A DNA stretch of 64,000 bases from CAIWTU01 sp963815135 (lineage in GTDB: Bacteria; Desulfobacterota; Desulfuromonadia; Geobacterales; Geobacteraceae). Shown piece by piece: positions 53,373-61,107 of this stretch; positions within the stretch are counted from its first letter, which is position 1, and each line of letters opens with the position of its first letter. The stretch is taken from positions 434,001 to 498,000 of the forward strand of contig CAWFFO010000006.1 in NCBI GenBank assembly GCA_963815135.1, given 5' to 3'. The notes under the pieces were generated by a model, which saw only the letters and a program-made list of their open reading frames with translations, was not told the DNA's origin and ran no database searches. The position numbers were made by a program, and so were the translations under genes.

Positions 53373-54128
53373 ATGGATGCAATCTACAATCTTGTGCCGC
53401 TGATTTTCGTGCTGGTTCTTGTTTTCATGTTTGCCGCTTCCGCCGTCAGGATTCTGCCTGAATACGAGAGGGGAGTCCTGTTTCGTCTCGGCCGTCTGGC
53501 AGGTGTCCGCGGCCCCGGACTGTTTTTCATCATTCCCGGTATTGACCGGATGGTGCGGGTTTCATTGCGGACGGTGGCACTGGATGTACCGCCGCAGGAT
53601 GTGATAACCCACGACAACGTCACCGTGAAGGTGTCGGCCGTAATCTATTTCCGGGTCATGGCGCCGGAAAAAGCCATCGTCGAAGTGGAGAACTACCTGT
53701 ACGCCACCAGCCAGCTTTCCCAGACGACCCTGCGCAGCGTACTGGGGCAGGTGGAACTTGACGAACTGCTGGCCAACAGGGAAAAAATCAACAAGGAACT
53801 GCAGGAAATTCTTGACCGTCATACCGGACCGTGGGGTGTGAAGGTTTCCAACGTGGAGGTGAAAAACATCGACCTGCCGCAGGAAATGCAGCGGGCCATA
53901 GCGAAACAGGCGGAAGCGGAGCGGGAGCGCCGTGCGAAGGTTATTCACGCGGAAGGCGAATTCCAGGCGTCGCAGAAACTTGCCCAGGCAGCCAATGTAC
54001 TGTCGCAAGAGCCCATGTCCCTGCAGCTCCGTTTTCTTCAGACCCTGACCGAGATTTCCGCGGAGAAAAATTCCACTACCATCTTCCCGGTACCGATTGA
54101 CCTGATCAGCATGTTCATGAAAAAATGA
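53373..54128 (+). CDS. Slipin (SPFH/band 7 protein)
   Basis: I chose ATG at 53373, which follows GGGAGG. The 251-residue protein has one N-terminal membrane segment, the SPFH domain (VRILPEYERGVLFRLGRL, GPGLFFIIPGIDRMVRV, LDVPPQDVITHDNV) and a helical C-terminus with QAEAERERRAKVI. It matches bacterial slipins, which assemble in membranes and are cleaved by the linked NfeD protease in some archaea. Confidence 0.93.
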   Translation: MDAIYNLVPLIFVLVLVFMFAASAVRILPEYERGVLFRLGRLAGVRGPGLFFIIPGIDRMVRVSLRTVALDVPPQDVITHDNVTVKVSAVIYFRVMAPEKAIVEVENYLYATSQLSQTTLRSVLGQVELDELLANREKINKELQEILDRHTGPWGVKVSNVEVKNIDLPQEMQRAIAKQAEAERERRAKVIHAEGEFQASQKLAQAANVLSQEPMSLQLRFLQTLTEISAEKNSTTIFPVPIDLISMFMKK

Positions 54129-54225
54129 AATACATGTCAGGTGAAAGGGGAGTAGGGCGTGCTGATGGTGTATTTTTCTGCTTGTCTGAAACCTGAAACT
54201 TAAGACTGTCTTTGTCTTGTACCCA

Positions 54226-54261
54226 CATTCAGGTTGACCGGAATCCCGCTCAACCTGAATG
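54226..54261. repeat. Perfect 12-bp inverted repeat at the HD-GYP stop
   Basis: CATTCAGGTTGA (54226-54237) and TCAACCTGAATG (54250-54261) are exact complements around a 12-nt loop. One arm includes the last codons and stop of the HD-GYP gene. There is no T-tract in either direction, so it may protect 3' ends or act as a weak bidirectional terminator. Confidence 0.8.
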
Positions 54262-55578
54262 GACCAGGACAAATACCCCCTTTTTCGGCGCGTCGATCTG
54301 GTAGTAACGCTTGAGCGAATTGATTTTCACCGTATCCAGACGTTCTCCTGCACCCAGCAGCAGGAGTCCCGAGCCGCTGCGCAACTCGCGGGAGATGATC
54401 ATGTTTTCCCGTAAATCCTTCGGTTGGAGTTCCCTTTCCACCATTCCGGTGCCTGTTGTGAGGTTTGCGTAAATTTCACGGACTTGCGCGTCGATATATG
54501 GCAACAAAGCCGGATCGAATTTTTTGTTGGAATCCGCTTTCAGTGTTTTTAATGCGACTTCTAAAGCATTGTCCCCGCGGTTCCTGGTGAAGGTAAGATC
54601 AAAAGTGTCGGCCAGGGCAATAATGCGGGCACCGAGAGGGATGTCTTCACCCGCCAGACCGTCGGGGAAGCCGCTGCCGTCGAAATATTCATGGTGGTGA
54701 CGGATCAGTATTCCGGCCGGGCGCATGTCATCGATAGAATCTATCGCGGATTGGCCGAGCAGGGAATGGCGGTAAAACTGTTCCAGTTCCTCCCCGGTCA
54801 TCCCGTCGGTGTTCATGATCATGAGTTTTTCCGGAAGGCCGATCTTGCCGATATCGTGAAGCAGCGCCGCCACTTTTATCGTTTCTATGTCATCTTTGGG
54901 CAGTTTTATCCCTTCGGCAATCTTTACCGAAAGCCGGGCCACCTTTTTGGAATGGTTTTCCATTTCCCTGTCACGGAGTTCTATCAATCCGGAAAACGCC
55001 TCCAGGCAGCCTTCGAAGTTTTTATTCATTTTCCCGTTAAGTTCGCGGAGACGTTCGTTACTGGTCCTGATTGCCGATGTCTGCTCCAGAACCCTGTGTT
55101 TAAGGTTTGAATTCCATTCCTGCAGCTCCTCGTTCTGTTTTACCACCAGTTGCGAAAGCCTTTTGTTCTCACGGATCAGGCGAAATTGACTGACCGCGTC
55201 CCGGATAACCTGTTTCAATTCCTCGTCGTTCCATGGTTTGCCGATATATCTGCAGGCTCCTCCTTTATTGATGGCGTCGATTGTCGCATTCACGTCCGCA
55301 TAACCGGTAAGGATGAGCCTCAATGCGTCAGGCGCCGTTTCTTTCGCCTGCTGAAGAAATTCCGCCCCGGTCATGCCCGGCATGCGCTGGTCGGAAATTA
55401 TAATTTCAATTCCTTCCGTTTTTTCGAGCAGGTCAAGTCCCTCTTTACCCGAAGCGGCCGTGAAAACTTCGATGTCTTCGTCCATCATAAGCCGCCTGAG
55501 AGATTTCAGGATATGTTCTTCGTCGTCGACGAATAATACTTTCGCCGTATTTGCCAACGTTTCATCCATCAGTTTCAT
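54250..55578 (-). CDS. Response regulator with HD-GYP-type domain
   Basis: The 442-residue protein has a receiver (VDDEEH, IIISDQRMPGMTG, ILTGYAD, IGKPW), a coiled coil about 130-185 and an HD-GYP domain with LLHDIGKIGLPEKLM and HHHEYFDGSGFPDGL. The signature reads GSGFP where canonical c-di-GMP phosphodiesterases have GYGYP/GSGYP-type Tyr, so catalysis may be altered. A C-terminal ~90-residue region follows. It is the last gene of a four-gene signalling operon. ATG at 55569 is an alternative start. Confidence 0.9.
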   Translation of the reverse strand: MKLMDETLANTAKVLFVDDEEHILKSLRRLMMDEDIEVFTAASGKEGLDLLEKTEGIEIIISDQRMPGMTGAEFLQQAKETAPDALRLILTGYADVNATIDAINKGGACRYIGKPWNDEELKQVIRDAVSQFRLIRENKRLSQLVVKQNEELQEWNSNLKHRVLEQTSAIRTSNERLRELNGKMNKNFEGCLEAFSGLIELRDREMENHSKKVARLSVKIAEGIKLPKDDIETIKVAALLHDIGKIGLPEKLMIMNTDGMTGEELEQFYRHSLLGQSAIDSIDDMRPAGILIRHHHEYFDGSGFPDGLAGEDIPLGARIIALADTFDLTFTRNRGDNALEVALKTLKADSNKKFDPALLPYIDAQVREIYANLTTGTGMVERELQPKDLRENMIISRELRSGSGLLLLGAGERLDTVKINSLKRYYQIDAPKKGVFVLVHSG

Positions 55579-55631
55579 TCCTTTTTAATGCTAATTTTCC
55601 TACGATAAACAATTGATTCTGTATTGGTATT

Positions 55632-56447
55632 TTATTCTGTGGCAATGACAAGGATAGTTCCCTGCTGGTTGCAGTTGTTCATGAAACCTACAGTTACTTT
55701 TGTCTTTTTGCCGTTTATGACAAACCTTCCCGACATGGATTCTCCGTCGCAGGAAATACCCCCGACAAATTCCGAAATTTCAGGGGGGAGTTTTTCCTCA
55801 TACCTGTTGCCGAGTAAATCCGGGTTATTGCAGCTGAGCAGTTTTTCCGCTTCATTGTTACACTGGACGATAATGCCTTCCGGATCGATTCCGATCACGC
55901 CTACCGGAATGGCGTGATGAATGTTGTGTACCCGCATCAGCAGTTCGTTTTGCATTCTGACCTTGGAGGTTTTTTCCGCCACTATCCGTTCCAGGTTATC
56001 ATTGGTCCTTTCCAGCTCCCCGTTCTTTATTTTCAGTTCTTCCGCAAGCTCGACGTTTTTCTTGTTGAGATGGTAGAGGTCTATTGCATTTACGATGGTG
56101 ATTTTCAATTCATGGTCATTCCACGGTTTCGGTACGAATTTATAGATCCGGCCGTCGTTGATAGCGGAGACGATGGTGGCGGTGTCCGCATATCCGGAAA
56201 GTACGATCCGTATTGTTTCCGGCCATTGCATGCAGACTTCCCTGAGGAAATTTATGCCGTTCATATCCGGCATTCTGTAATCCGAAACGACAACCTGTAC
56301 CGGTGAAATTTCCCGCAGTACGGAGAGCCCTTCGCCGGCGGACGATGCCGTCAGTATCTCGTAATCTTCGTCCAGAAAGGTTCTTTCCAGCGACCTCAAA
56401 ACATTTTTTTCATCATCTACAAAAAGAATCCTGATCCGATCTTCCAT
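55632..56447 (-). CDS. Response regulator with PAS domain
   Basis: A 271-residue protein: receiver (VDDEKN, VVVSDYRMPDMNG, VLSGYAD, VPKPW), a coiled coil about 120-165, and a PAS domain (IPVGVIGIDPEGII, NNEAEKLL). There is no catalytic output, so it may act as an adaptor between the upstream PAS kinase and the downstream HD-GYP protein, whose receiver is closely similar. GGAGCC precedes the ATG. Confidence 0.88.
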   Translation of the reverse strand: MEDRIRILFVDDEKNVLRSLERTFLDEDYEILTASSAGEGLSVLREISPVQVVVSDYRMPDMNGINFLREVCMQWPETIRIVLSGYADTATIVSAINDGRIYKFVPKPWNDHELKITIVNAIDLYHLNKKNVELAEELKIKNGELERTNDNLERIVAEKTSKVRMQNELLMRVHNIHHAIPVGVIGIDPEGIIVQCNNEAEKLLSCNNPDLLGNRYEEKLPPEISEFVGGISCDGESMSGRFVINGKKTKVTVGFMNNCNQQGTILVIATE

Positions 56448-56465
56448 GTCGGCTCCTCAGTCTTG

Positions 56466-56738
56466 TCAGGTTCCGGTCCCTGCCGGTTTTATATGAGACG
56501 GCTCGTTGGTGAACCGGTGATTTCGCGGTAATGTCTTTCTTCCAGCGCCGCAGAACCTGCAGTTGCGCCATTTTTCATCCAACGGCAATCCGCCATTGTC
56601 CAGTCCAATGCTTGCGAGGTTTTTCTGGTTGTTGAAACTTTCGATGTTGTCTGAGGTTTCCGTCTGCTGCGAGCCGGATATGAAGACCAGACCGTCATCC
56701 CGGTGCAACCCCGCTTTCCTGGTGGCATCATGCCTCAC
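56466..56738 (-). CDS. Hypothetical protein, 90 aa, within the signalling operon
   Basis: The GTG start at 56738 lies 18 bp after the kinase stop, and the gene ends 18 bp before the receiver-PAS start, so it fits the operon neatly. Composition is protein-like and polar, with EKWRNCRFCGAGRKTLPRNH holding one C-x2-C pair. I recognise no family. An overlapping frame (56489-56731) has an unlikely Ser/Thr/Arg-rich composition and is probably a shadow. Confidence 0.5.
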   Translation of the reverse strand: MRHDATRKAGLHRDDGLVFISGSQQTETSDNIESFNNQKNLASIGLDNGGLPLDEKWRNCRFCGAGRKTLPRNHRFTNEPSHIKPAGTGT

Positions 56739-56756
56739 CGGTCCCGGATGCCGTGC

Positions 56757-59129
56757 TCACTTGCCGTCCACAATCGGGATCCTTACCGTAAATGTCGTAC
56801 CTTTTCCCGGTTCGCTCTCCACGTTTATATCGCCGTTATGGTTCTTCACAATGTCATAGGTGATGGACAGCCCGAGACCGGTGCCTTTGCCTACCTCCTT
56901 GGTGGTGAAAAACGGTTCGAAAATGCGGTTGAGGACGGCCGGATCCATGCCGCATCCGGTATCGGATACCGAAGCCATTATCGATCCGTTTTCGTGCCAT
57001 GTCCTGACGCTGATTTCCCCTTGCTCCTCGATGGCCTGTGCCGCGTTGACCAGCAGGTTCATGAACACCTGGTTCAACTGCTGCGGGAAACACTTTGTAA
57101 GCGGCAGGTCGCCAAGATCCCTGTTCAGCTTCGCCTTGTATTTGATTTCGTTCCAAACGATGTTGATGGTGCTGGTTATGCACTCATTGATATCCACATG
57201 TTTGCATTCCGCCTGGTCCACCCGTGAGAAGCTTTTCAGGTTTTGTACGATGGTCCGGACCCGCTCGGCTCCTTCCAGCGATTCCCTGATCAGTTCCGTG
57301 CCGTCTTCGAGGATATAGTCGATTTTCAACGACTTGCGCTTGTTCTGCAGCGCCGCGGGCAGGTCGCTGCCGGCCATCGAATCTATAATTTCGGACTGGG
57401 CGGCGATAAATTCATTCAACCTGTCCACATATTTTCCAAGGGTGTTCAGATTGCTTGAAATAAAGCCCATGGGGTTGTTTATCTCGTGGGCAACCCCGGC
57501 GGCAAGCTGCCCGATGGAGGCCATCTTTTCCTGCTGGATAACCTTTGCCTGCGTGGCTTTCAGGTCGGAATAGGCTTTTTCGAGCTCCCTGGTAAAACGC
57601 TTTGTTTCTGTTATGTCGTAAAGGGTGATGACCGTCCCCGAATATTCGTTTCGATTGCTGTCGGTAAAAGGATATGCGTTGAATAAATAACATTTTCCGG
57701 AAGGTTCGTGGCAAAGCTCCGCTTCCCGCGCGTCCTTTAATGGTATGGGAAACCCGTGCTCCGAAAATAATTCGTGCCAGTTTCTGCCGGTAATGTCGTG
57801 GAAGGATTTTCCGGTCAGATCAAGAAATGCCTTGTTGCATCTCTTGATGTTGCCTTCCGAATTGACCAGGATAACAACACCCATGATGCAGTCCATGGTG
57901 CTTTCCCACTCTTTCTTTGAAAGTTCGACCTGGTCGAAGAGATCCTTCAGTTTTTCATGTTGAACGAGAAGTTCGGCGCGGCTTTTGAGCAGTTCCCGTT
58001 CCGCTTTTTTCCGAGCGGTTATATCTTCAGTGACCGAGAGATAATGAGTCGTAATATCGTCCGGGTTTTTAATCGGCGAGACAGACACCGACTCCCAGAA
58101 AAGCTCTCCGTTCTTTCTCCTGTTCATCAGTTCAAGGGGCCAGTTGCCCGCTTCGGCGATGAACTGCCATGATTCCCCGCCGTTTTCCGGGGTCGGCAGA
58201 ATAGCCGGGAATTTATCCATGTAGCGTCCGATCACTTCTTCGAGGTCGTACCCGGTCATTTTCTGGAAGCTGGGGTTTGCGTATTCTATTCTGCCCTCGT
58301 TGTCGGTAATTACGATGGAACTGGAACTCTGTTCGACGGCCATGGACAGCTTGCGCAGCATATCTTCAATCTCGGAATGTTCCTGGATGTCAATACCGAT
58401 CAGGATCATGTGCTTCTGCTCGTTGATCGCAATGCGCGAGCCGGTGAAAAAATAGGGTATTATGCTGCCGTCTTTGCACATTACCTTGAACTGTGCGGTT
58501 GCACACCCATGATCCATTACTTCACGAACAATTGATTCGACGAGCTTTTTTTCCTGTCTTTCGCAGAAATCGGCCAGAGTCATTTCCGTGAGTTCTTTAC
58601 TGGAATAACCCGTGACAGATTCTACGTTCTTGTTCCAGCTTACCAGGCTGAGATCTTCGTCCATCAGGATGAAAATGCCGGGAAGACTGTTTACCAGCCC
58701 TTCAATGAGCATTTTTTCTTCACGCAGATCATCTTCGATTTTTCTCCGCTCCGTGATGTCCCGCATAATCGAGACTTTTACGGTGTTGCCATCATCATCG
58801 GAAAGGGGCACGTTCAAAGAATTATAAACATGTCCGTCCCTGGGACTGGTGAATTCGAAGCGGTGCCTGTTTCCTTTCCGTACAATCTCGTTGTCGCACC
58901 ATGTGCATGGATCATCCAGACCGTTCAAAACCTTGAAACATGATTCGCCGACAGCATCATAACCGGTTCTTTCAATCATGGCAGGGTTCATGTATTCGAT
59001 AATGTGATCCATGGAAGAGACGAAAACAAGATCGCTTACACCTTCGACAATTTTGCGGTACAGCAAGTCGTTCGCAAATTCCTTATCCTCGGGGTTGTTC
59101 CGGTATTTGACCATCTCTTGATTGTTCAT
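56757..59129 (-). CDS. Multi-PAS sensor histidine kinase
   Basis: I chose ATG at 59129 with CAGGAAAGGC upstream. The 790-residue protein has no clear membrane segment and four PAS domains in a row: one with GLDDPCTWCDNE, one with LPGIFILMDEDLSLVSW, one with SSSSIVITDNEGRIEYANP, and one with GVVILVNSEGNIKRCN. HisKA (VAHEINNPMG with the phospho-His) and HATPase (NLLVNAAQAI, DTGCGMDP, GKGTGLGLS) follow. The Cys pair in the first PAS may bind metal. It likely signals to the receiver proteins downstream. Confidence 0.93.
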   Translation of the reverse strand: MNNQEMVKYRNNPEDKEFANDLLYRKIVEGVSDLVFVSSMDHIIEYMNPAMIERTGYDAVGESCFKVLNGLDDPCTWCDNEIVRKGNRHRFEFTSPRDGHVYNSLNVPLSDDDGNTVKVSIMRDITERRKIEDDLREEKMLIEGLVNSLPGIFILMDEDLSLVSWNKNVESVTGYSSKELTEMTLADFCERQEKKLVESIVREVMDHGCATAQFKVMCKDGSIIPYFFTGSRIAINEQKHMILIGIDIQEHSEIEDMLRKLSMAVEQSSSSIVITDNEGRIEYANPSFQKMTGYDLEEVIGRYMDKFPAILPTPENGGESWQFIAEAGNWPLELMNRRKNGELFWESVSVSPIKNPDDITTHYLSVTEDITARKKAERELLKSRAELLVQHEKLKDLFDQVELSKKEWESTMDCIMGVVILVNSEGNIKRCNKAFLDLTGKSFHDITGRNWHELFSEHGFPIPLKDAREAELCHEPSGKCYLFNAYPFTDSNRNEYSGTVITLYDITETKRFTRELEKAYSDLKATQAKVIQQEKMASIGQLAAGVAHEINNPMGFISSNLNTLGKYVDRLNEFIAAQSEIIDSMAGSDLPAALQNKRKSLKIDYILEDGTELIRESLEGAERVRTIVQNLKSFSRVDQAECKHVDINECITSTINIVWNEIKYKAKLNRDLGDLPLTKCFPQQLNQVFMNLLVNAAQAIEEQGEISVRTWHENGSIMASVSDTGCGMDPAVLNRIFEPFFTTKEVGKGTGLGLSITYDIVKNHNGDINVESEPGKGTTFTVRIPIVDGK

Positions 59130-59458
59130 AAGCCTTTCCTGTTCAAAAATGTTGGAGACACCGACAAAATACTGATCAACGAAAATGCGGATTAGAAAAT
59201 GAATAAGGTTATCGGCAAGGAGCACCTGCGGGTTTTTTTTCTGCCGCTCTTTTATTAAATATCGGCATCTTATGCCATTTCTTGAATTAAAATATTCAGA
59301 AAGATTGAAAGCCGTTTCGATGCATATTTAACTTCTCTCCAAGATCTGATATGCGGATATTATAGAAATTTGAATTGCTTAATGCAGGAAGGGCGGCAAT
59401 AACAAAAGGAAAAGTGTGGAAATCAGATCTGAAACGGGTTTACAGGCGGGAATAATAC
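59130..59458. other. Intergenic stretch upstream of the PAS kinase
   Basis: AT-rich sequence with no gene. It must carry the promoter of the minus-strand signalling operon, but no clear -35/-10 pair was found. Confidence 0.35.
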
Positions 59459-59498
59459 AAAAGAGCCCTTTCCATTACCAGGGAAGGGCTCTTTTTGT
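59459..59498 (-). terminator. Intrinsic terminator of the foldase gene
   Basis: AAGAGCCCTTTCC (59461-59473) pairs with GGAAGGGCTCTT (59482-59493), with A- and T-tracts on the two sides, so it works in both directions. It lies just past the foldase stop. Confidence 0.88.
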
Positions 59499-59518
59499 TA
59501 TGCACCGGAAAAGCGGAT

Positions 59519-60595
59519 TTAGCTGTTTGAGCTTTTTGACATTTCTATCTTTGCATCTTTGCGCAGTTTTTCCAGGTATTCATTCACACCTTTCTGGATT
59601 TTCTGGGACTTGAGGCGTTCCTCGATCCAGTTTTTCGCCTCGTCAAAAGTAGCGATTCCGGCAGGCTTCTTATCCTGGACCTTGATGATGTGATAGCCGA
59701 ATTTGGTTTCCACGACATCGCTTATTTCACCCGGCTTCAAGGCGAATGCGGCGTCAGCGAATTCCGGAACCATCTGTTGCTTGGAGAAATATCCGAGATC
59801 GCCGCCTTGCGCCGCACTGCCGGGATCAGTTGATTCCTTTTTGGCCACGGTTGCGAAATCTTCCCCGGCGAGGAGTCTTTTGCGTATCGCTTCAGCCTTT
59901 TCCTTCGCCTTTTTCTTGTCGGCGGCGGAGGCCTTCTCGTCCACTCCGATCAGGATATGGCTGGCTCTTACCTTTTCATCGGTTTTGAACTTGTCCTTGT
60001 TGTCTTCGTAAAATTTCTTCACTTCGTCATCGCCGACCTTGACCTTGTCGACAACTTCCTTTTCCAGCAGGTAGTTTATAACGATTTCCTTGCGCATCAG
60101 TGTTTTCATTTCGCTATCAGTAAGACCAGCCGCTTTTACAGCTTTCTGATATATTTCCGGCGAAGGGAACCGTGCCTTGTTCTTTTCAATCTGCTCGTCA
60201 ACCTGCTTGTCCAGGTCCTTGATTTCCATCTTGCTGCCTGCCTGATAAAGGATTTCCGAGGAAACTAGCTGATTCAGGGCGGCGCCTTCGGCTTTTTCCA
60301 TGATTTCGGAAGAGACGGGCTGTGGGATCTTGCTCTGGGCCAGCATGATGTTAACCGCCCGATCTACTTCGCCCCGGGTGATGGCAACGCCATTGACTTT
60401 TGCCATGACATCGGAGGGGTTGGATTTTTTAGCGGCGTCCGTTGAACTTTTTGTCGAGGATTTCGACTCGGTGGCGGCTACAGTGGAATTTTTTGTTTTT
60501 TTCTTCTCGGCGCCGACGGCCAGACCACTCAAGGTAAAGAGAATGGCAAGCGCCGAACAGGAAATGCGAAAAAATGTTTTGCGTGACATATGCAT
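59519..60595 (-). CDS. Periplasmic peptidyl-prolyl isomerase/foldase (SurA/PrsA-like parvulin)
   Basis: The 358-residue precursor has a signal peptide ending AVG-AE, a Lys/Ser/Thr-rich linker about 30-60, a SurA-type N-terminal chaperone helix region (VNGVAITRGEVDRAVN), and a parvulin domain (VRASHILIGVD, AKKESTDPGSAAQGGDLGYF, VETKFGYHIIKV). It helps outer-membrane or secreted proteins fold. ATG at 60589 is an equally possible start. Confidence 0.9.
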   Translation of the reverse strand: MHMSRKTFFRISCSALAILFTLSGLAVGAEKKKTKNSTVAATESKSSTKSSTDAAKKSNPSDVMAKVNGVAITRGEVDRAVNIMLAQSKIPQPVSSEIMEKAEGAALNQLVSSEILYQAGSKMEIKDLDKQVDEQIEKNKARFPSPEIYQKAVKAAGLTDSEMKTLMRKEIVINYLLEKEVVDKVKVGDDEVKKFYEDNKDKFKTDEKVRASHILIGVDEKASAADKKKAKEKAEAIRKRLLAGEDFATVAKKESTDPGSAAQGGDLGYFSKQQMVPEFADAAFALKPGEISDVVETKFGYHIIKVQDKKPAGIATFDEAKNWIEERLKSQKIQKGVNEYLEKLRKDAKIEMSKSSNS

Positions 60596-61107
60596 GCAGG
60601 CTCTCCTTTTTATTTTTGTTCAAGCTGCAAAATTGTAGCATGTTGAGGATGCAATGCAAACAATTTGTTTTCCACATCTATTCGGAACTCTCAAGATGGA
60701 TGGTGATGACGGGGAGATGGGGTAAGCTCATGTTTTAAGAAGATTTCATGCATGTATATGGTCTCCGGAATGAGTGTTTATCATAACCCCGATGAAACCG
60801 AAATCCGGGGGGGACAACTACACTTTAAGACCGGTTTCCGGCTTCCGTCGGAATGACTGGAAATAATTTCAAGGACTTCTATTTGAAACCATCTTTATTG
60901 AGGCGGTGTTCGGTATGCCGGGCCCGGTGTGACAGGTTAAAACGGCAATAATACGGTTGACAATGCTTTTTGAATCTGTTTTTATACGAAATCGCTGGAA
61001 ATGTACGCATAATCGGTGAGATTGTGCTTTTTTAATATTCAAAAGGTCCTTTTTCCCTTTTGTGATTTTTTTGTTTTTATTAAAATGTAATTCAGGAGAC
61101 TGCGAAA
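60596..61107. other. Intergenic region between the foldase and pyruvate carboxylase
   Basis: About 510 bp without a convincing gene. The only signal is a promoter-like pair near 60957-60986. Confidence 0.4.
60957..60986 (+). promoter_or_regulatory. Possible promoter of pyruvate carboxylase
   Basis: A perfect TTGACA is followed after 18 bp by TTTATA, a moderate -10 box, about 120 bp before the GTG start. Confidence 0.4.

Noticed and set aside
56489..56731. Alternative minus-strand frame starting MMPPGKRG
   Set aside because: Composition is extreme (Ser, Thr, Arg) and typical of an off-frame shadow; the neighbouring frame is more protein-like.
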